Notes: generated by a model not told the origin, from the letters alone. A stretch of 64,000 nt of DNA from Sulfitobacter sp. 20_GPM-1509m (GCF_000620505.1 NZ_JIBC01000004.1:682001-746000); one strand, 5' to 3'; numbered from the stretch's first letter, positions 17,728 through 26,188 are shown. Translations and numbers: made by a program.

Positions 17728-18570
17728 ATGCGCGAACTCAACCGATTGCAGGAAATGGAGGTTTTTGTGGCCGTCGTGGACGAGGGCAGCTTTTCTGCTG
17801 CTGCCCTCGCGCGGCGGATGACGCCCTCTGCAGTTTCAAAGATGATGACGCGGCTGGAACAGCGCCTTGGTGTCTCTTTGATGCGACGGACCACGCGAAA
17901 CATACACATCACGGATGAAGGGCACGCCTTTGCCCGCTCGGCCCGCGCCATTCTTGCAGCCCTTGATCAGGCCGAACGCGAGGTCGGCTGTGGTCCGGTT
18001 GCGGGCATCGTGCGGATCGCAACCAGTTCGGCCTATGCCAACCACATCTTTGCGCCAATCCTGCCGGACCTGTTGCGACACCACCCGGATCTGGAGATCG
18101 AACTGGTGATCGGCGATGGGCTGGTGGATATGGGCGGGCAACCTATTGATCTGGCTGTCAGGGCCGGGCCACTGCCAAATTCGGCCATGATGATACGTTC
18201 CCTTGGCGTCTCTGACGTCATCACCGTCCGCGCGCCCGATGGCATGCCGGGCAATCTTGGCTTTGCCTATGCCCGTCGCGATCCCATCTGGAAAGAGGGC
18301 GCACCCCGCGTGAGGGCGACAGATGGCAACACCCTCGCCGCGCTGGCCCTGCATGGCAACGGCACGGTACGGGTCGGGCGCTTTATCGTGAAAGAAGAAC
18401 TGGCCAGAGGGCAAATGCGGATAGTCACCGAAAGCCCCATCGTCCGCGAAGAGTTCCATGTCGTCTATCTTGGCAAGTCCGTTACGCTTCCGGCGCGTGT
18501 TTCGACCGTTGTCGAATATCTGGTGCGGAATGGTCGGGTGGACCAACACCATAGGCCTGTAACGGCATGA
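17728..18570 (+). CDS. LysR-family transcriptional regulator
   Basis: 280 aa, slightly shorter than the usual 300. The N-terminal winged helix-turn-helix reads EMEVFVAVVDEGSFSAAALARRMTPSAVSKMMTRLEQRLG, and an effector-binding domain of periplasmic-binding-protein fold follows from about residue 90. The position back to back with an MFS exporter and an operator-like dyad suggests local control of that exporter in response to an unknown ligand. The C-terminus VVEYLVRNG is intact. Confidence 0.9.
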   Translation: MRELNRLQEMEVFVAVVDEGSFSAAALARRMTPSAVSKMMTRLEQRLGVSLMRRTTRNIHITDEGHAFARSARAILAALDQAEREVGCGPVAGIVRIATSSAYANHIFAPILPDLLRHHPDLEIELVIGDGLVDMGGQPIDLAVRAGPLPNSAMMIRSLGVSDVITVRAPDGMPGNLGFAYARRDPIWKEGAPRVRATDGNTLAALALHGNGTVRVGRFIVKEELARGQMRIVTESPIVREEFHVVYLGKSVTLPARVSTVVEYLVRNGRVDQHHRPVTA

Positions 18571-18615
18571 TAGACCGGGCCACGCCTCAAAGGTAAAAAT
18601 CACTCAATAAGGTGA

Positions 18616-18771
18616 ACAGATTTATTCTGGGTGGCTTTGGCATTGCGGGGCGTTTCGCGGGCCGAAATGGACCTGATCGCCGTGGCCTCGGCCTGTCCGA
18701 TGGATCTGTTGCCGATCAATGGCGCAGATGCGGTGCCGCGCAGCCTGTCCGTTTCTGTCTCGGCCGCCTGA
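18616..18771 (+). pseudogene. C-terminal remnant of a DUF1989 / urea carboxylase-associated protein
   Basis: A 51-codon open stretch between stops, with no start codon or ribosome binding site, reads SRAEMDLIAVASACPMDLLP and then INGADAVPR. This resembles the conserved C-terminal RAEMD...SACP.D..PIN block of DUF1989 proteins as I remember it. The upstream part of the gene is gone, replaced by the end of the LysR gene. Family assignment is by memory of the motif and should be treated as tentative. Confidence 0.4.
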
Positions 18772-18772
18772 T

Positions 18773-19651
18773 TCAGCTTTGCTGGCGCAACCAGCCCAAC
18801 AGTTGCGCCAGCCGGTCCTGATCCGGATGCGTGGACAGGAACACCGCCCAATAGGTCAGGCCGGGCAAGGCGATGTCAGAAAGCTGCACGAGCTGACCTG
18901 CGTTGACCAGATCCGCCACCAGAAACTGCGAGGCCAGCACCGCGCCCTGCCCTGACACCGCCGCGTCAATCGCGTGGATCTCTTCGGAGAAGGTCTGGGC
19001 CACAGCAGGCAGGGATGCCCTGACGCCTGCGCGGGCGTGCCAGCGCTGCCAGTTGGGCGCATTCTGCGAGGCGGATTTCCAGCGGTAGTCCAGCAAGGGT
19101 AGCGCCAAGATGCCCTCAGGCGACAGCGGCAGGTTCACCAGATCCGGCGCACAGACCGGAATGATCGCATCGTCAACCAGCCGGTGCCATTCTGCCCGGT
19201 CATCGGGCTGGCCCGCATAGCGGATTGCCATATCGATATCCGATGCACGAAGATCAGCGGGCAGGTCGGCAGCCTCTACCGTGATTTTCAGCCCCGTTTC
19301 TGCACGCAGGCGCGGCAGGCGCGCCATCAGCCAGCGGCTGGCAAAGGCCATGGTCACCGAGAGGCGCAGCGGAGTCTCGGCTGTGGTGACAGATAACTGG
19401 TCGATTGTGCCTGCAATCTGGTCCAGCGCCTGACGCAGCACCGGAAACAGCTTTTCCCCCGCTGCCGTCAGACGCACGGGCCGTGGAAAGCGATGGAACA
19501 ATGTCACCCCCAGAATGTCTTCCAATTGCCGCACTTGATGGCTGATCGCGGTCGGCGTCAGGCCCAGTTCTTCTGCCGCATCGGCAAAATGCAGATGCCG
19601 GGCAGCGGCCTCAAAGGCGCGCAGGGCATGTAGAGGTGGCAGTTTCCGCAT
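18773..19651 (-). CDS. LysR-family regulator (GcvA/AmpR-like)
   Basis: 292 aa. The N-terminus LPPLHALRAFEAAARHLHFADAAEELGLTPTAISHQVRQLE is characteristic of the GcvA branch. The effector domain follows with FASRWLMARLPRLRAETG and DIDMAIRYAG. It is divergent from the azoreductase gene with 123 bases between them, and a TGAAT-N3-ATTCA dyad lies 16 bases before its start, so it likely controls the azoreductase and itself. The effector is unknown. Confidence 0.9.
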   Translation of the reverse strand: MRKLPPLHALRAFEAAARHLHFADAAEELGLTPTAISHQVRQLEDILGVTLFHRFPRPVRLTAAGEKLFPVLRQALDQIAGTIDQLSVTTAETPLRLSVTMAFASRWLMARLPRLRAETGLKITVEAADLPADLRASDIDMAIRYAGQPDDRAEWHRLVDDAIIPVCAPDLVNLPLSPEGILALPLLDYRWKSASQNAPNWQRWHARAGVRASLPAVAQTFSEEIHAIDAAVSGQGAVLASQFLVADLVNAGQLVQLSDIALPGLTYWAVFLSTHPDQDRLAQLLGWLRQQS

Positions 19652-19666
19652 GGGTGTCCCGCAGGG

Positions 19667-19679
19667 TGAATCTCATTCA
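19667..19679. promoter_or_regulatory. Candidate LysR box between GcvA-like regulator and azoreductase
   Basis: TGAATCTCATTCA is a perfect 5-3-5 inverted repeat fitting T-N11-A, located 16 bases upstream of the LysR start in the divergent spacer. Some 50 bases further right, TTTGGCCAAA and TTGGCCA repeats may form a second half-site cluster. Confidence 0.4.
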
Positions 19680-19774
19680 TCTTATGCCTGAAATATTCGC
19701 TTTGGCCAAAGGTTTTGGCCATTGCTACCTCCTGCTGCGACGGGGCCATACCGGCCCCAACACAGGAGAACGCC

Positions 19775-20419
19775 ATGACCACCTTGCTTCGCATTGATGC
19801 CAGCGCACAGCTGGAAGACCGCTCGTTAACGCGTATGCTGACGACGCTGTTCACGACCGAATTTCTGGCGGCCAACCCGGACACCAAGGTGATCACCCGC
19901 GACATCGGGCAAGACCCGGTTCCGGCGATTGATCACCGGTTTATCCACGCGGCCTTCACCCCGCCTGAGGCCCGCGAAGACTGGATGGCCGAGCGGTTGG
20001 CCTTGTCAGACCGGCTGATCGACGAGGTCGAGGCGGCAGATATCATCGTGCTGGGCGCACCGATGTACAACTACGGGATGCCCGCTGCCCTGAAGGGTTG
20101 GATTGATCACATCGCCCGGATCGGGCGGACCTTTTCTTTCGACCTGGCCCGCGGCGATGTGCCGATTGAGCCGATCCTGAAGGGCAAGCAGCTGGTCGTC
20201 CTGTCATCGCGCGGCGAGTTCGGGTTTGCACCCGGCGGTCCACGGGCGCATCTGAACGCGCTCGACCCTGCGATTGCCGCCTGCGCCCACTATTTCGGCG
20301 TAGATGCAGCGGACATCCACACCGTCGCCATCGAATATCAAGAGTTCAAGGATGTGCGCCATGACCGCTCTGTTCTTGCAGCAAAAGATGCGACGCGCGA
20401 ATTGGCGCGGGGGCTTTGA
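19775..20419 (+). CDS. azoR: FMN-dependent NADH:quinone/azo reductase
   Basis: 214 aa flavodoxin-fold oxidoreductase. The diagnostic segment GAPMYNYGMPAALKGWIDH and the following IGRTFSF are typical of AzoR, and a glycine-rich SSRGEFGFAPGGPRAHL loop follows. It would reduce quinones or azo dyes with NADH through FMN in the cytoplasm. ATG 19775 is preceded by AGGAGA at 19764-19769, so the in-frame upstream start at 19715 is rejected. It is divergent from a GcvA-like LysR gene. Confidence 0.92.
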   Translation: MTTLLRIDASAQLEDRSLTRMLTTLFTTEFLAANPDTKVITRDIGQDPVPAIDHRFIHAAFTPPEAREDWMAERLALSDRLIDEVEAADIIVLGAPMYNYGMPAALKGWIDHIARIGRTFSFDLARGDVPIEPILKGKQLVVLSSRGEFGFAPGGPRAHLNALDPAIAACAHYFGVDAADIHTVAIEYQEFKDVRHDRSVLAAKDATRELARGL

Positions 20420-20462
20420 CCGGACTGCCGTCCACACGCCGACGTGAACGCGGAATGATGGA

Positions 20463-20481
20463 CGCGCCGGAATCCGGCGCG
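20463..20481. terminator. Inverted repeat between convergent azoR and fkbH-like genes
   Basis: CGCGCCGG-AAT-CCGGCGCG forms an 8-bp perfect stem with a 3-base loop in the 94-base convergent spacer. There is no U-run directly after it on the plus strand; TGTTTTT comes 17 bases later. It may end transcription from one or both sides. Confidence 0.4.
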
Positions 20482-20513
20482 CAACCTGAAGTGACGGCTG
20501 TTTTTCTGTTGGA

Positions 20514-22490
20514 TCAGGTCACGGAGGGAACAGAAACCGCGTCGGTATTTGAACGTCCTGCCTGTTCCGACTGACGGCGACCGGGCGTATCGACCTCAAC
20601 GGTCACTTCACCGTGGACCACCTGCTCGGGAATATCGGCGACTGCGATACGCCAGCGGGTGGTGCCATCAGGCAGGGTGCCAGTCTGTTCAAATCCCAGC
20701 CCCTCGTAATGCGCGGCGACCATCTGGTTGCGGGCGGTCGGGATATAGCTGGCAGTGATCGCCTTGATACCGGACTTGCCAGCCACGTCTTTCAGGACTT
20801 GCAGCACCGCGCGTTCCACGCCGCGCCCCAGAACCCGGCAACTCATCAGCCATGTGTCGATATCCCACTCGGCCCCCTCCGAACGGCATATGACAACACT
20901 GATCATTCCGTTGTCCGCAAACCGATCCTTAAGCCGGACCTGCATGCCAAAAATGGTCGGGTCAGCTTCCATGCGGGTGATGTCCGCTTCGGAATAGCGG
21001 CGGGTGGTCAGGTTGAACTGGTTCGACTTGGAAATCAGCTGTGCGATGCGCGCCCGTCCCGTCGCGTCGAAACGGCGCATGGTAAAGACCATGTCGAGTG
21101 ACCGCAGATAGTCGTCTATATTGGTGACACTGGCCTGAAGCGCGACGCGTTTGGCGTTGCTTTGGTAATCGTCGGCGCGACGGCGGTCTTCTTCCGAAAA
21201 TGTCGTCGCTTCGAACACGCCGCTTGCGATCAGCGTGCGGACATACAAAGCGGGATCATCAGGCAGTTCCGGCACCGCTACGGTGGGCAAGGCTTCCCGA
21301 ACCAGGCCGCGTTCGGCAGGGTTGTCATCCAGAAACGCCATTGCATCGAGGCCAAGGCTGATCTCGTCGCTGATGGCCGTGATGTTGGTTGCCTTATCAC
21401 GCCAGTTGGCCTGAAAGACGGCAATGTGATCCTCACGCAGCAGCATGTCAGGATGGTCCCGGAAGGCGGCGCGTGCCACGGCATCGTCGTTCTTGGAGGA
21501 CACCGCCAGGACAACACCGCGCGCCCGCAGTTGCAAGGCACGATCCTGCACGTCGCGGTGCGCCTCGCCCACGGCATCGCCCTCGGCAAGGCGGATACCG
21601 TCGAGCCCGTCGTCGCCGATCACACCGGACCAGACGGTATTGTCCAGATCAAGGATCAGACAGCGCCGCGCCTTGCCCTTCCACGCGGCCAGAACACGGC
21701 CAACGTGATCCGCATAAAGCGGCAGCACACGGTTGGCACAGGACACGCGCGCCAGATGCCACATCCCGGGATCATGCCAGTTGGCAAGCCCGATGGTCTC
21801 GGCAATGCCCGCGACATCCAGCAACAGGTGGGGCGTGCCCGCAAGACGGTCGGCCAGCGCCTGATTGAAGGCACCGACCTGTCTGCGCCACGTGCCCGGC
21901 ACGGCCAGATCGAGCGATCCGAAATCCGTATCGGCGGGGCGCACGACGGTCTGAACCATCAGCACGGCGCGGCTGTTCTGTTCGACGCTGGCGATTATCG
22001 TATCCAGTTGCGCAAGCGATCCGGTCAACGCCGCCTCTGCTTCCTTGGCATCGCCGTGAGCGGCCGCCAGCGGCCAGCCACGATGGTCAAGAGCCAGCAG
22101 GATCACGTCTGGGTCGGCGGCGTAAACGGATGACGCCGGATCAAGCAGTTCCTGCATCACCTGACCGAAGGGCACCGGAACCACCGAAAGCGCAAACCCG
22201 TGCCGCAACCCTGTCGCTGCGATCACCGGATTCAGAAACTCCGTGGTGGTATTGCTGACCACCGCCACCTTCAGCGGTGCAAGCGGGCTGAGGTCCGCGC
22301 CTGTCTCAATGGCCCTGTCAAGCGCAGAGGCCAGACGGGTCAGTTGAAGCTCGCTCAGGCCAAAGCCAGCGAGATGGCGCAGTTCGGCCCCGCTTTGCGC
22401 GCTCTGTGCCCGCAATGCCTTGAACCGGGCTGAAATGTCAGCAGGCGGTTTCGGCAGCCATTCGAGATCGAGATAAAGTGACGTGCTCAT
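20514..22490 (-). CDS. FkbH-like HAD-IIIC phosphatase / glyceryl-ACP synthase
   Basis: 658 aa. The N-terminal 240 residues form the alpha/beta domain found in FkbH-like proteins (KVAVVSNTTTEFLNP). A HAD subfamily IIIC phosphatase core follows with nucleophile motif LILDLDNTVWSGV near residue 280, VLAVSSKND and FLDDNPAERG. The C-terminal part is GNAT-like (FADNGMISVVI, SCRVLGRGVE). Characterised FkbH proteins take 1,3-bisphosphoglycerate, remove phosphate and load glyceryl onto an acyl carrier protein. The ACP encoded 15 bases upstream is the natural acceptor. It is the last of a minus-strand set MBOAT-SGNH-ACP-FkbH. No methoxymalonyl-forming dehydrogenases are nearby, so the glyceryl group itself may be what is transferred. 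The last 30 residues are not conserved in my memory of the family. Confidence 0.85.
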   Translation of the reverse strand: MSTSLYLDLEWLPKPPADISARFKALRAQSAQSGAELRHLAGFGLSELQLTRLASALDRAIETGADLSPLAPLKVAVVSNTTTEFLNPVIAATGLRHGFALSVVPVPFGQVMQELLDPASSVYAADPDVILLALDHRGWPLAAAHGDAKEAEAALTGSLAQLDTIIASVEQNSRAVLMVQTVVRPADTDFGSLDLAVPGTWRRQVGAFNQALADRLAGTPHLLLDVAGIAETIGLANWHDPGMWHLARVSCANRVLPLYADHVGRVLAAWKGKARRCLILDLDNTVWSGVIGDDGLDGIRLAEGDAVGEAHRDVQDRALQLRARGVVLAVSSKNDDAVARAAFRDHPDMLLREDHIAVFQANWRDKATNITAISDEISLGLDAMAFLDDNPAERGLVREALPTVAVPELPDDPALYVRTLIASGVFEATTFSEEDRRRADDYQSNAKRVALQASVTNIDDYLRSLDMVFTMRRFDATGRARIAQLISKSNQFNLTTRRYSEADITRMEADPTIFGMQVRLKDRFADNGMISVVICRSEGAEWDIDTWLMSCRVLGRGVERAVLQVLKDVAGKSGIKAITASYIPTARNQMVAAHYEGLGFEQTGTLPDGTTRWRIAVADIPEQVVHGEVTVEVDTPGRRQSEQAGRSNTDAVSVPSVT

Positions 22491-22505
22491 GGCCGGAGCC
22501 TCCTG

Positions 22506-22745
22506 TCAGGTCTTGGCGACGAGAATATTTGCCAACTCGCCCACGTTCTGAAGGCTGCTGATCTGCCCGGAGGAGAATTTGACCCCGAATTCCGACTGGA
22601 TTTTCAGCATCAGCCGGATGTGGTTCAGGCTGTCCCAGCCATCGACCTGATCGGCGGTCAATTCGGGCACGACCTCGGACTGCTCGAGGCCAAAGAATTC
22701 GTCAAATACGTCGTAAAGCTTGGTGTAAACTTGTGTCTCGTTCAT
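22506..22745 (-). CDS. Acyl carrier protein of the FkbH/MBOAT cassette
   Basis: 79 aa. The phosphopantetheine attachment site is Ser39 in VDGWDSLNHIRLML, and the overall helical layout is that of small discrete carriers. It lies between the SGNH gene (11-base gap) and the FkbH gene (15-base gap). It should be converted to holo form by a PPTase, for which the Sfp-like gene at 50713 is a candidate. It likely carries the glyceryl group made by FkbH and delivers it to the MBOAT enzyme, as DltC delivers D-alanine to DltB. Confidence 0.9.
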   Translation of the reverse strand: MNETQVYTKLYDVFDEFFGLEQSEVVPELTADQVDGWDSLNHIRLMLKIQSEFGVKFSSGQISSLQNVGELANILVAKT

Positions 22746-22756
22746 GTTGGTTTTCC

Positions 22757-23851
22757 CTATTCGGATATGGAGGTCAGGCGCACATCAGATGTCGCCGGAA
22801 TGTGGTGCAGCAATGCGTCCACCCAAGGGCCCCGTGATTTGGGGCGCACATGGGCGTCGTCGTAGAAGGTGGCATTGTCGTTAAGCTGGCGCATGTCGAG
22901 GTATTCAAACCTCGCCAGTTGCGACATGCGGGCAACGGACTGAGCGATCCGGTCACGGTGGTCTGCGTCGTAGGGCACGCCCTCTGCGTGCCAGGCAGGG
23001 ATCGGCAGATCTGCGACGATGACCTGCGCGCCCTTCCCTGTCAGCCGCTGCACCAGCGCCTCGAGCGCTGCGTATTGCTCGCCATTCAGGTGCTGTGATT
23101 TCATATAGTGCGCGCGATAAACCAGTGCGTCCGCACGTTGGCCCGCATCGAAAACCATCGTGTTGCGGGTCTGCGTGTCAATCCGGGGCGGCCGGACAAA
23201 GAACAAGCTGCGCAGATCGGCGGTGAGCGCACGCATGCCCTTTTCCAGGGCGATGAACGGATGCACGATGATCGCGGCCATGTCGGCGTCCCGATCAGAT
23301 ATCCGAACACTCAGGCCGGACTCGGTCGGTTTCTGAAAGCCGTATCGAAACCGCTCGGTGTCGATATCCGTGGTAAAGCTGTCAGCCTTCGCACCCGTCC
23401 ATCGGGACTGATTGTCGATGAACGTGGCGTACCAGACACCGATCACGAACGTCTGTCCGGTCAGATCGCTCTTGCCGATAGAAGCAAGCGCAAGGTCGGC
23501 AATCTGTCCGATCTCCGTGACGTTGGCATCCCCGATGCCAAGATTATGCACCGCCCGCCGCGGCAGACGGTCCGCAATGGCGTCACGGTCAAAACCGACC
23601 TGCACGTTGCTGGACCCCAGAAGGATTACGCGCTCACCAGGCACACGCAAGCTTTTCCGACCGTAATAGATCAGCCTGGGCGATGTGGCATAGACGGTCT
23701 CGGATGCCCGGAAGGTGTCGATCGGCGACGTGTCGCCGGGGGGCGGGAAAACAACCAGGGACACCAGTAAGGCAAAGGCGCTGACCCCGATGAAACTGAT
23801 CGCCAGCAGTCCAATCTGCCGCAACACGGCCCACATATCAGAAATCCGCAT
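22757..23851 (-). CDS. SGNH-like acyltransferase/esterase partner of MBOAT (DltD/AlgJ-like role)
   Basis: 364 aa from ATG 23851. An N-terminal membrane segment (IGLLAISFIGVSAFALLVSLVVF) anchors it, the rest being periplasmic. The SGNH block I reads VILLGSSNVQVGFD with Ser81 as probable nucleophile, and the C-terminal YDDAHVRP gives Asp331-x-x-His334. This layout, a single anchor plus an SGNH domain encoded beside an MBOAT gene, matches DltD, AlgJ and PatB-type partners that complete O-acylation outside the membrane. The gene overlaps the MBOAT stop by 14 bases. A GTG at 23866 is an alternative start. I could not assign it to a named family. Confidence 0.75.
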   Translation of the reverse strand: MRISDMWAVLRQIGLLAISFIGVSAFALLVSLVVFPPPGDTSPIDTFRASETVYATSPRLIYYGRKSLRVPGERVILLGSSNVQVGFDRDAIADRLPRRAVHNLGIGDANVTEIGQIADLALASIGKSDLTGQTFVIGVWYATFIDNQSRWTGAKADSFTTDIDTERFRYGFQKPTESGLSVRISDRDADMAAIIVHPFIALEKGMRALTADLRSLFFVRPPRIDTQTRNTMVFDAGQRADALVYRAHYMKSQHLNGEQYAALEALVQRLTGKGAQVIVADLPIPAWHAEGVPYDADHRDRIAQSVARMSQLARFEYLDMRQLNDNATFYDDAHVRPKSRGPWVDALLHHIPATSDVRLTSISE

Positions 23852-25265
23852 AAACAAACCCCGCACCTTTGTTCAGGATTGTCTGTGTCGTGATACACAT
23901 GTAGATGACCGCCGCCATGCTGGCATAGGACACCAAGGCTGGTGCTTTTGCCCACTCAAAGGTCCAGCGCGACCGGGCCGTGATCAGGTCCTGAAAGGCC
24001 ACGCAGATGATCCAGCCAAAGCTGAGCACCGCCAGCGCCATCAGCCAGCCAACCACGCCGAATTCGCGCGTGATCGCGACAAGGTCGGACATGTCCATCC
24101 AGAACGCCAAGAGCGCGATGGCGAAAAAGCCGATGGTCAGCCCGCGTGCGGCATAAGTGTAAAGCGGATTCGCCGCCAACGCGCGCATCCCCTTGTGACC
24201 CAGACGCGCCGTCAGCGCGACCTGCCACAGCTTGTTGATGCTGACGCCAAAGCCCAGCATCAACCCGTATGCTATGAAGATGGGCGTCGTACCGTGCCAG
24301 ATCCCGAGTACGGTAAAGACAAAGAAAAAGGTCAGCACACCAAAAAAGGGTGCCATCCCGGACGACGGCCAACGTGTCAGCAGTGCCGCCATGATCGGGT
24401 TGAACGCATATTGTTTGAACCAGTTCGATAACGTCATGTGCCAACGGCTCCAGAATTCGAGCATGCTGCGCGACAGGAACGGACGGTTGAAGTTTTCGGG
24501 CAGTTCCAGCCCCGCAAGCCGGGCAATTCCGATTACAATATCCATGTAGCCGGAAAAGTTCATGTAGAGGTAAAATGTGTAACAGGCGGCCGCGACGCTA
24601 AAGAGCAGCACCATCTTGGGCAGCGCGACGCTGTCTTGTGCAAAAAGCTGCGGCGTCACGTTGTCGAAAACGTAAAGGGCGCTGGCCGCGAGGATCAGCA
24701 CCTTCGCATATCCTTTGACGATACGGACCAGGGTCGCGCGGATCATCGGCGTCTGCGCCGGTATCGGCGACAAGAAATTCGCCTTGAAGCTCTGATACCT
24801 GTCGATGGGGCCAGACACAAAGGCAAGGAAATGTGTCGTGTAATTCAAGTAGTCGACCAGCGGCACCTCATACTCCAGCGTCTCTTCAACACCGTCATAG
24901 ATCATGTGCAGGATCCGAAACAGAATGTAGGACAGACCCAGGGTGGAGAATACAATCGGCACCTCGGGCAAGAATGCGGCAAGTGCGTAACCCTGAAGCC
25001 AGATGAACAGCGCGACGATCACGGTAACCCAGGTCCAGCACAACAGGCGCGACGGGTGCCGTTGCACGGTTTTGATCGCGCAGAACCCCAACAAGAGAAA
25101 GCCCGCCAAGGGCAAGGCCCCGATAGGTGACGCAAAGACGCCCACCAGAAACAGCAGATTGGCCCCTAACAGGACCGCTGATTTCCCGATGTTATGAGAT
25201 TGCAACCGGAATAAGAGAACAAAGAGAAGCGATAGGCCCAGAAATGCGGGCGAAAAAAGAGACAC
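23838..25265 (-). CDS. MBOAT family O-acyltransferase
   Basis: 475 aa integral membrane protein with about 10-12 hydrophobic segments. The DltB/AlgI signature is present: FWSRWHMTLSNWFKQY with His276, and GIWHGTTPIFIAYG with the invariant His324. These enzymes move an acyl group across the membrane to a polysaccharide or other extracytoplasmic acceptor. I place the start at GTG 25265 because GGAG lies at the right distance (TTGGAGTTATTTTGTG) and the product then begins SLFSPAFLGLS, as the family does; the open frame continues to TTG 25304. It is the first gene of the four-gene cassette. Confidence 0.92.
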   Translation of the reverse strand: MSLFSPAFLGLSLLFVLLFRLQSHNIGKSAVLLGANLLFLVGVFASPIGALPLAGFLLLGFCAIKTVQRHPSRLLCWTWVTVIVALFIWLQGYALAAFLPEVPIVFSTLGLSYILFRILHMIYDGVEETLEYEVPLVDYLNYTTHFLAFVSGPIDRYQSFKANFLSPIPAQTPMIRATLVRIVKGYAKVLILAASALYVFDNVTPQLFAQDSVALPKMVLLFSVAAACYTFYLYMNFSGYMDIVIGIARLAGLELPENFNRPFLSRSMLEFWSRWHMTLSNWFKQYAFNPIMAALLTRWPSSGMAPFFGVLTFFFVFTVLGIWHGTTPIFIAYGLMLGFGVSINKLWQVALTARLGHKGMRALAANPLYTYAARGLTIGFFAIALLAFWMDMSDLVAITREFGVVGWLMALAVLSFGWIICVAFQDLITARSRWTFEWAKAPALVSYASMAAVIYMCITTQTILNKGAGFVYADF

Positions 25266-25504
25266 AAAATAACTCCAAAAAATTGGCAGCAGTATAAAAT
25301 TCAAAAATTTTGCGATCCGGCCAAGAAATTAGTTCAGTCCTACGGAAACAGAACGATTTGGCGCGTCGCAGAAACGTAAAAGCATGTGGCGGCAGGAAAA
25401 TCTGCGCGAAATATGACATCAGCATAAGAGCACGAGCTGATTCGGAAAAGAGAAATAGGTATTCTACCCCTGCGGGAAAGCACTCATCTTATTGGTGTAA
25501 ACTT

Positions 25505-25936
25505 TCAGGAAAAAACCAATGTCGTTGTTTCCTGTTCGATCAGCTCGATCAAAAACCCGAGCGGGGCATAGAAAAACTGTATGAGCGCGCCCTCGAATGC
25601 CACTGCAGGTGCAGGCACCGAGACCGCAATACACCCTTGCGCTTCGAGGTGAGCCGCAGCCGCGCCCAGATCAGGGGTGATGTAGGCCAAGTGGTTGAGA
25701 ATATTCTTACCTGACTTCAATGCCTGTGAAATAGGCGACTCCGGGGCGCTGGGTGCGATCAGTTCATAGATCATGCCGCAGGCGTCCTTGGCAAACTGCA
25801 CATGCACTTTCTGGATCGGGTCCATTGTAGGCGCCGTCCAGCCGGAAATGCCGATTGTATCGCCTAAAAATGCACGGCCTTCGGCCAGATCGGCACATAC
25901 AATCCCAAGATGATCAAAACTCAGCTTTGCAGTCAC
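25505..25936 (-). CDS. VOC (glyoxalase/epimerase-like) protein
   Basis: 143 aa, two beta-alpha-beta-beta-beta units: FDHLGIVCADLAEGRAFLGDTIG and LNHLAYITPDLGAAAAHLEAQG. The pattern of His near each unit start and Glu in GFLIELIEQ resembles methylmalonyl-CoA epimerase and other VOC enzymes. GTG 25936 is preceded by AAGAGG. It lies 239 bases upstream of the MBOAT cassette on the same strand and divergent from the flippase gene, so it may act on the acyl precursor, for example by epimerisation, but the reaction is unknown. Confidence 0.75.
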   Translation of the reverse strand: MTAKLSFDHLGIVCADLAEGRAFLGDTIGISGWTAPTMDPIQKVHVQFAKDACGMIYELIAPSAPESPISQALKSGKNILNHLAYITPDLGAAAAHLEAQGCIAVSVPAPAVAFEGALIQFFYAPLGFLIELIEQETTTLVFS

Positions 25937-26070
25937 AATGAACCTCTTAAATCAGGATTTCTTTCAATGGCGTGACGATAGGTCGTTGATATAATTGTGG
26001 CAATGCGTAACATTGCAGAGCTTGGACCCGCCAATCGCCTGTCCAATGCTTTATGCTTCATACCATTCTT

Positions 26071-26084
26071 AAAATCGATTTTAG
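26071..26084. promoter_or_regulatory. Perfect 14-bp palindrome between VOC and flippase genes
   Basis: TAAAATCGATTTTA is a perfect palindrome, extended on both sides by ATTC and GAAT with one unpaired base. It lies in the 252-base divergent spacer. Two copies of ACCATTCT (26063-26070 and 26096-26103) flank it. It looks like an operator for a dimeric regulator; no regulator gene is adjacent. Confidence 0.35.
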
Positions 26085-26188
26085 AATTTTTACACCATTC
26101 TCGCTTTCAATAGTGGACTATTTTTAATGTTTCTTCCGACAGGGCAGTTCGCCCGGAAAAACGCGCCTTCCAACACCGGACTGCACGT

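Noticed and set aside
20514-22490. Methoxymalonyl-ACP extender unit pathway for the PKS
   Set aside because: FkbH and ACP fit, but the two dehydrogenases and the O-methyltransferase needed for methoxymalonyl-ACP are not nearby, and the AT domain motif is malonyl-type.
23864-23866. GTG start for the SGNH gene
   Set aside because: ATG at 23851 has a GGGG stretch at a better distance; the GTG is left as an alternative only.
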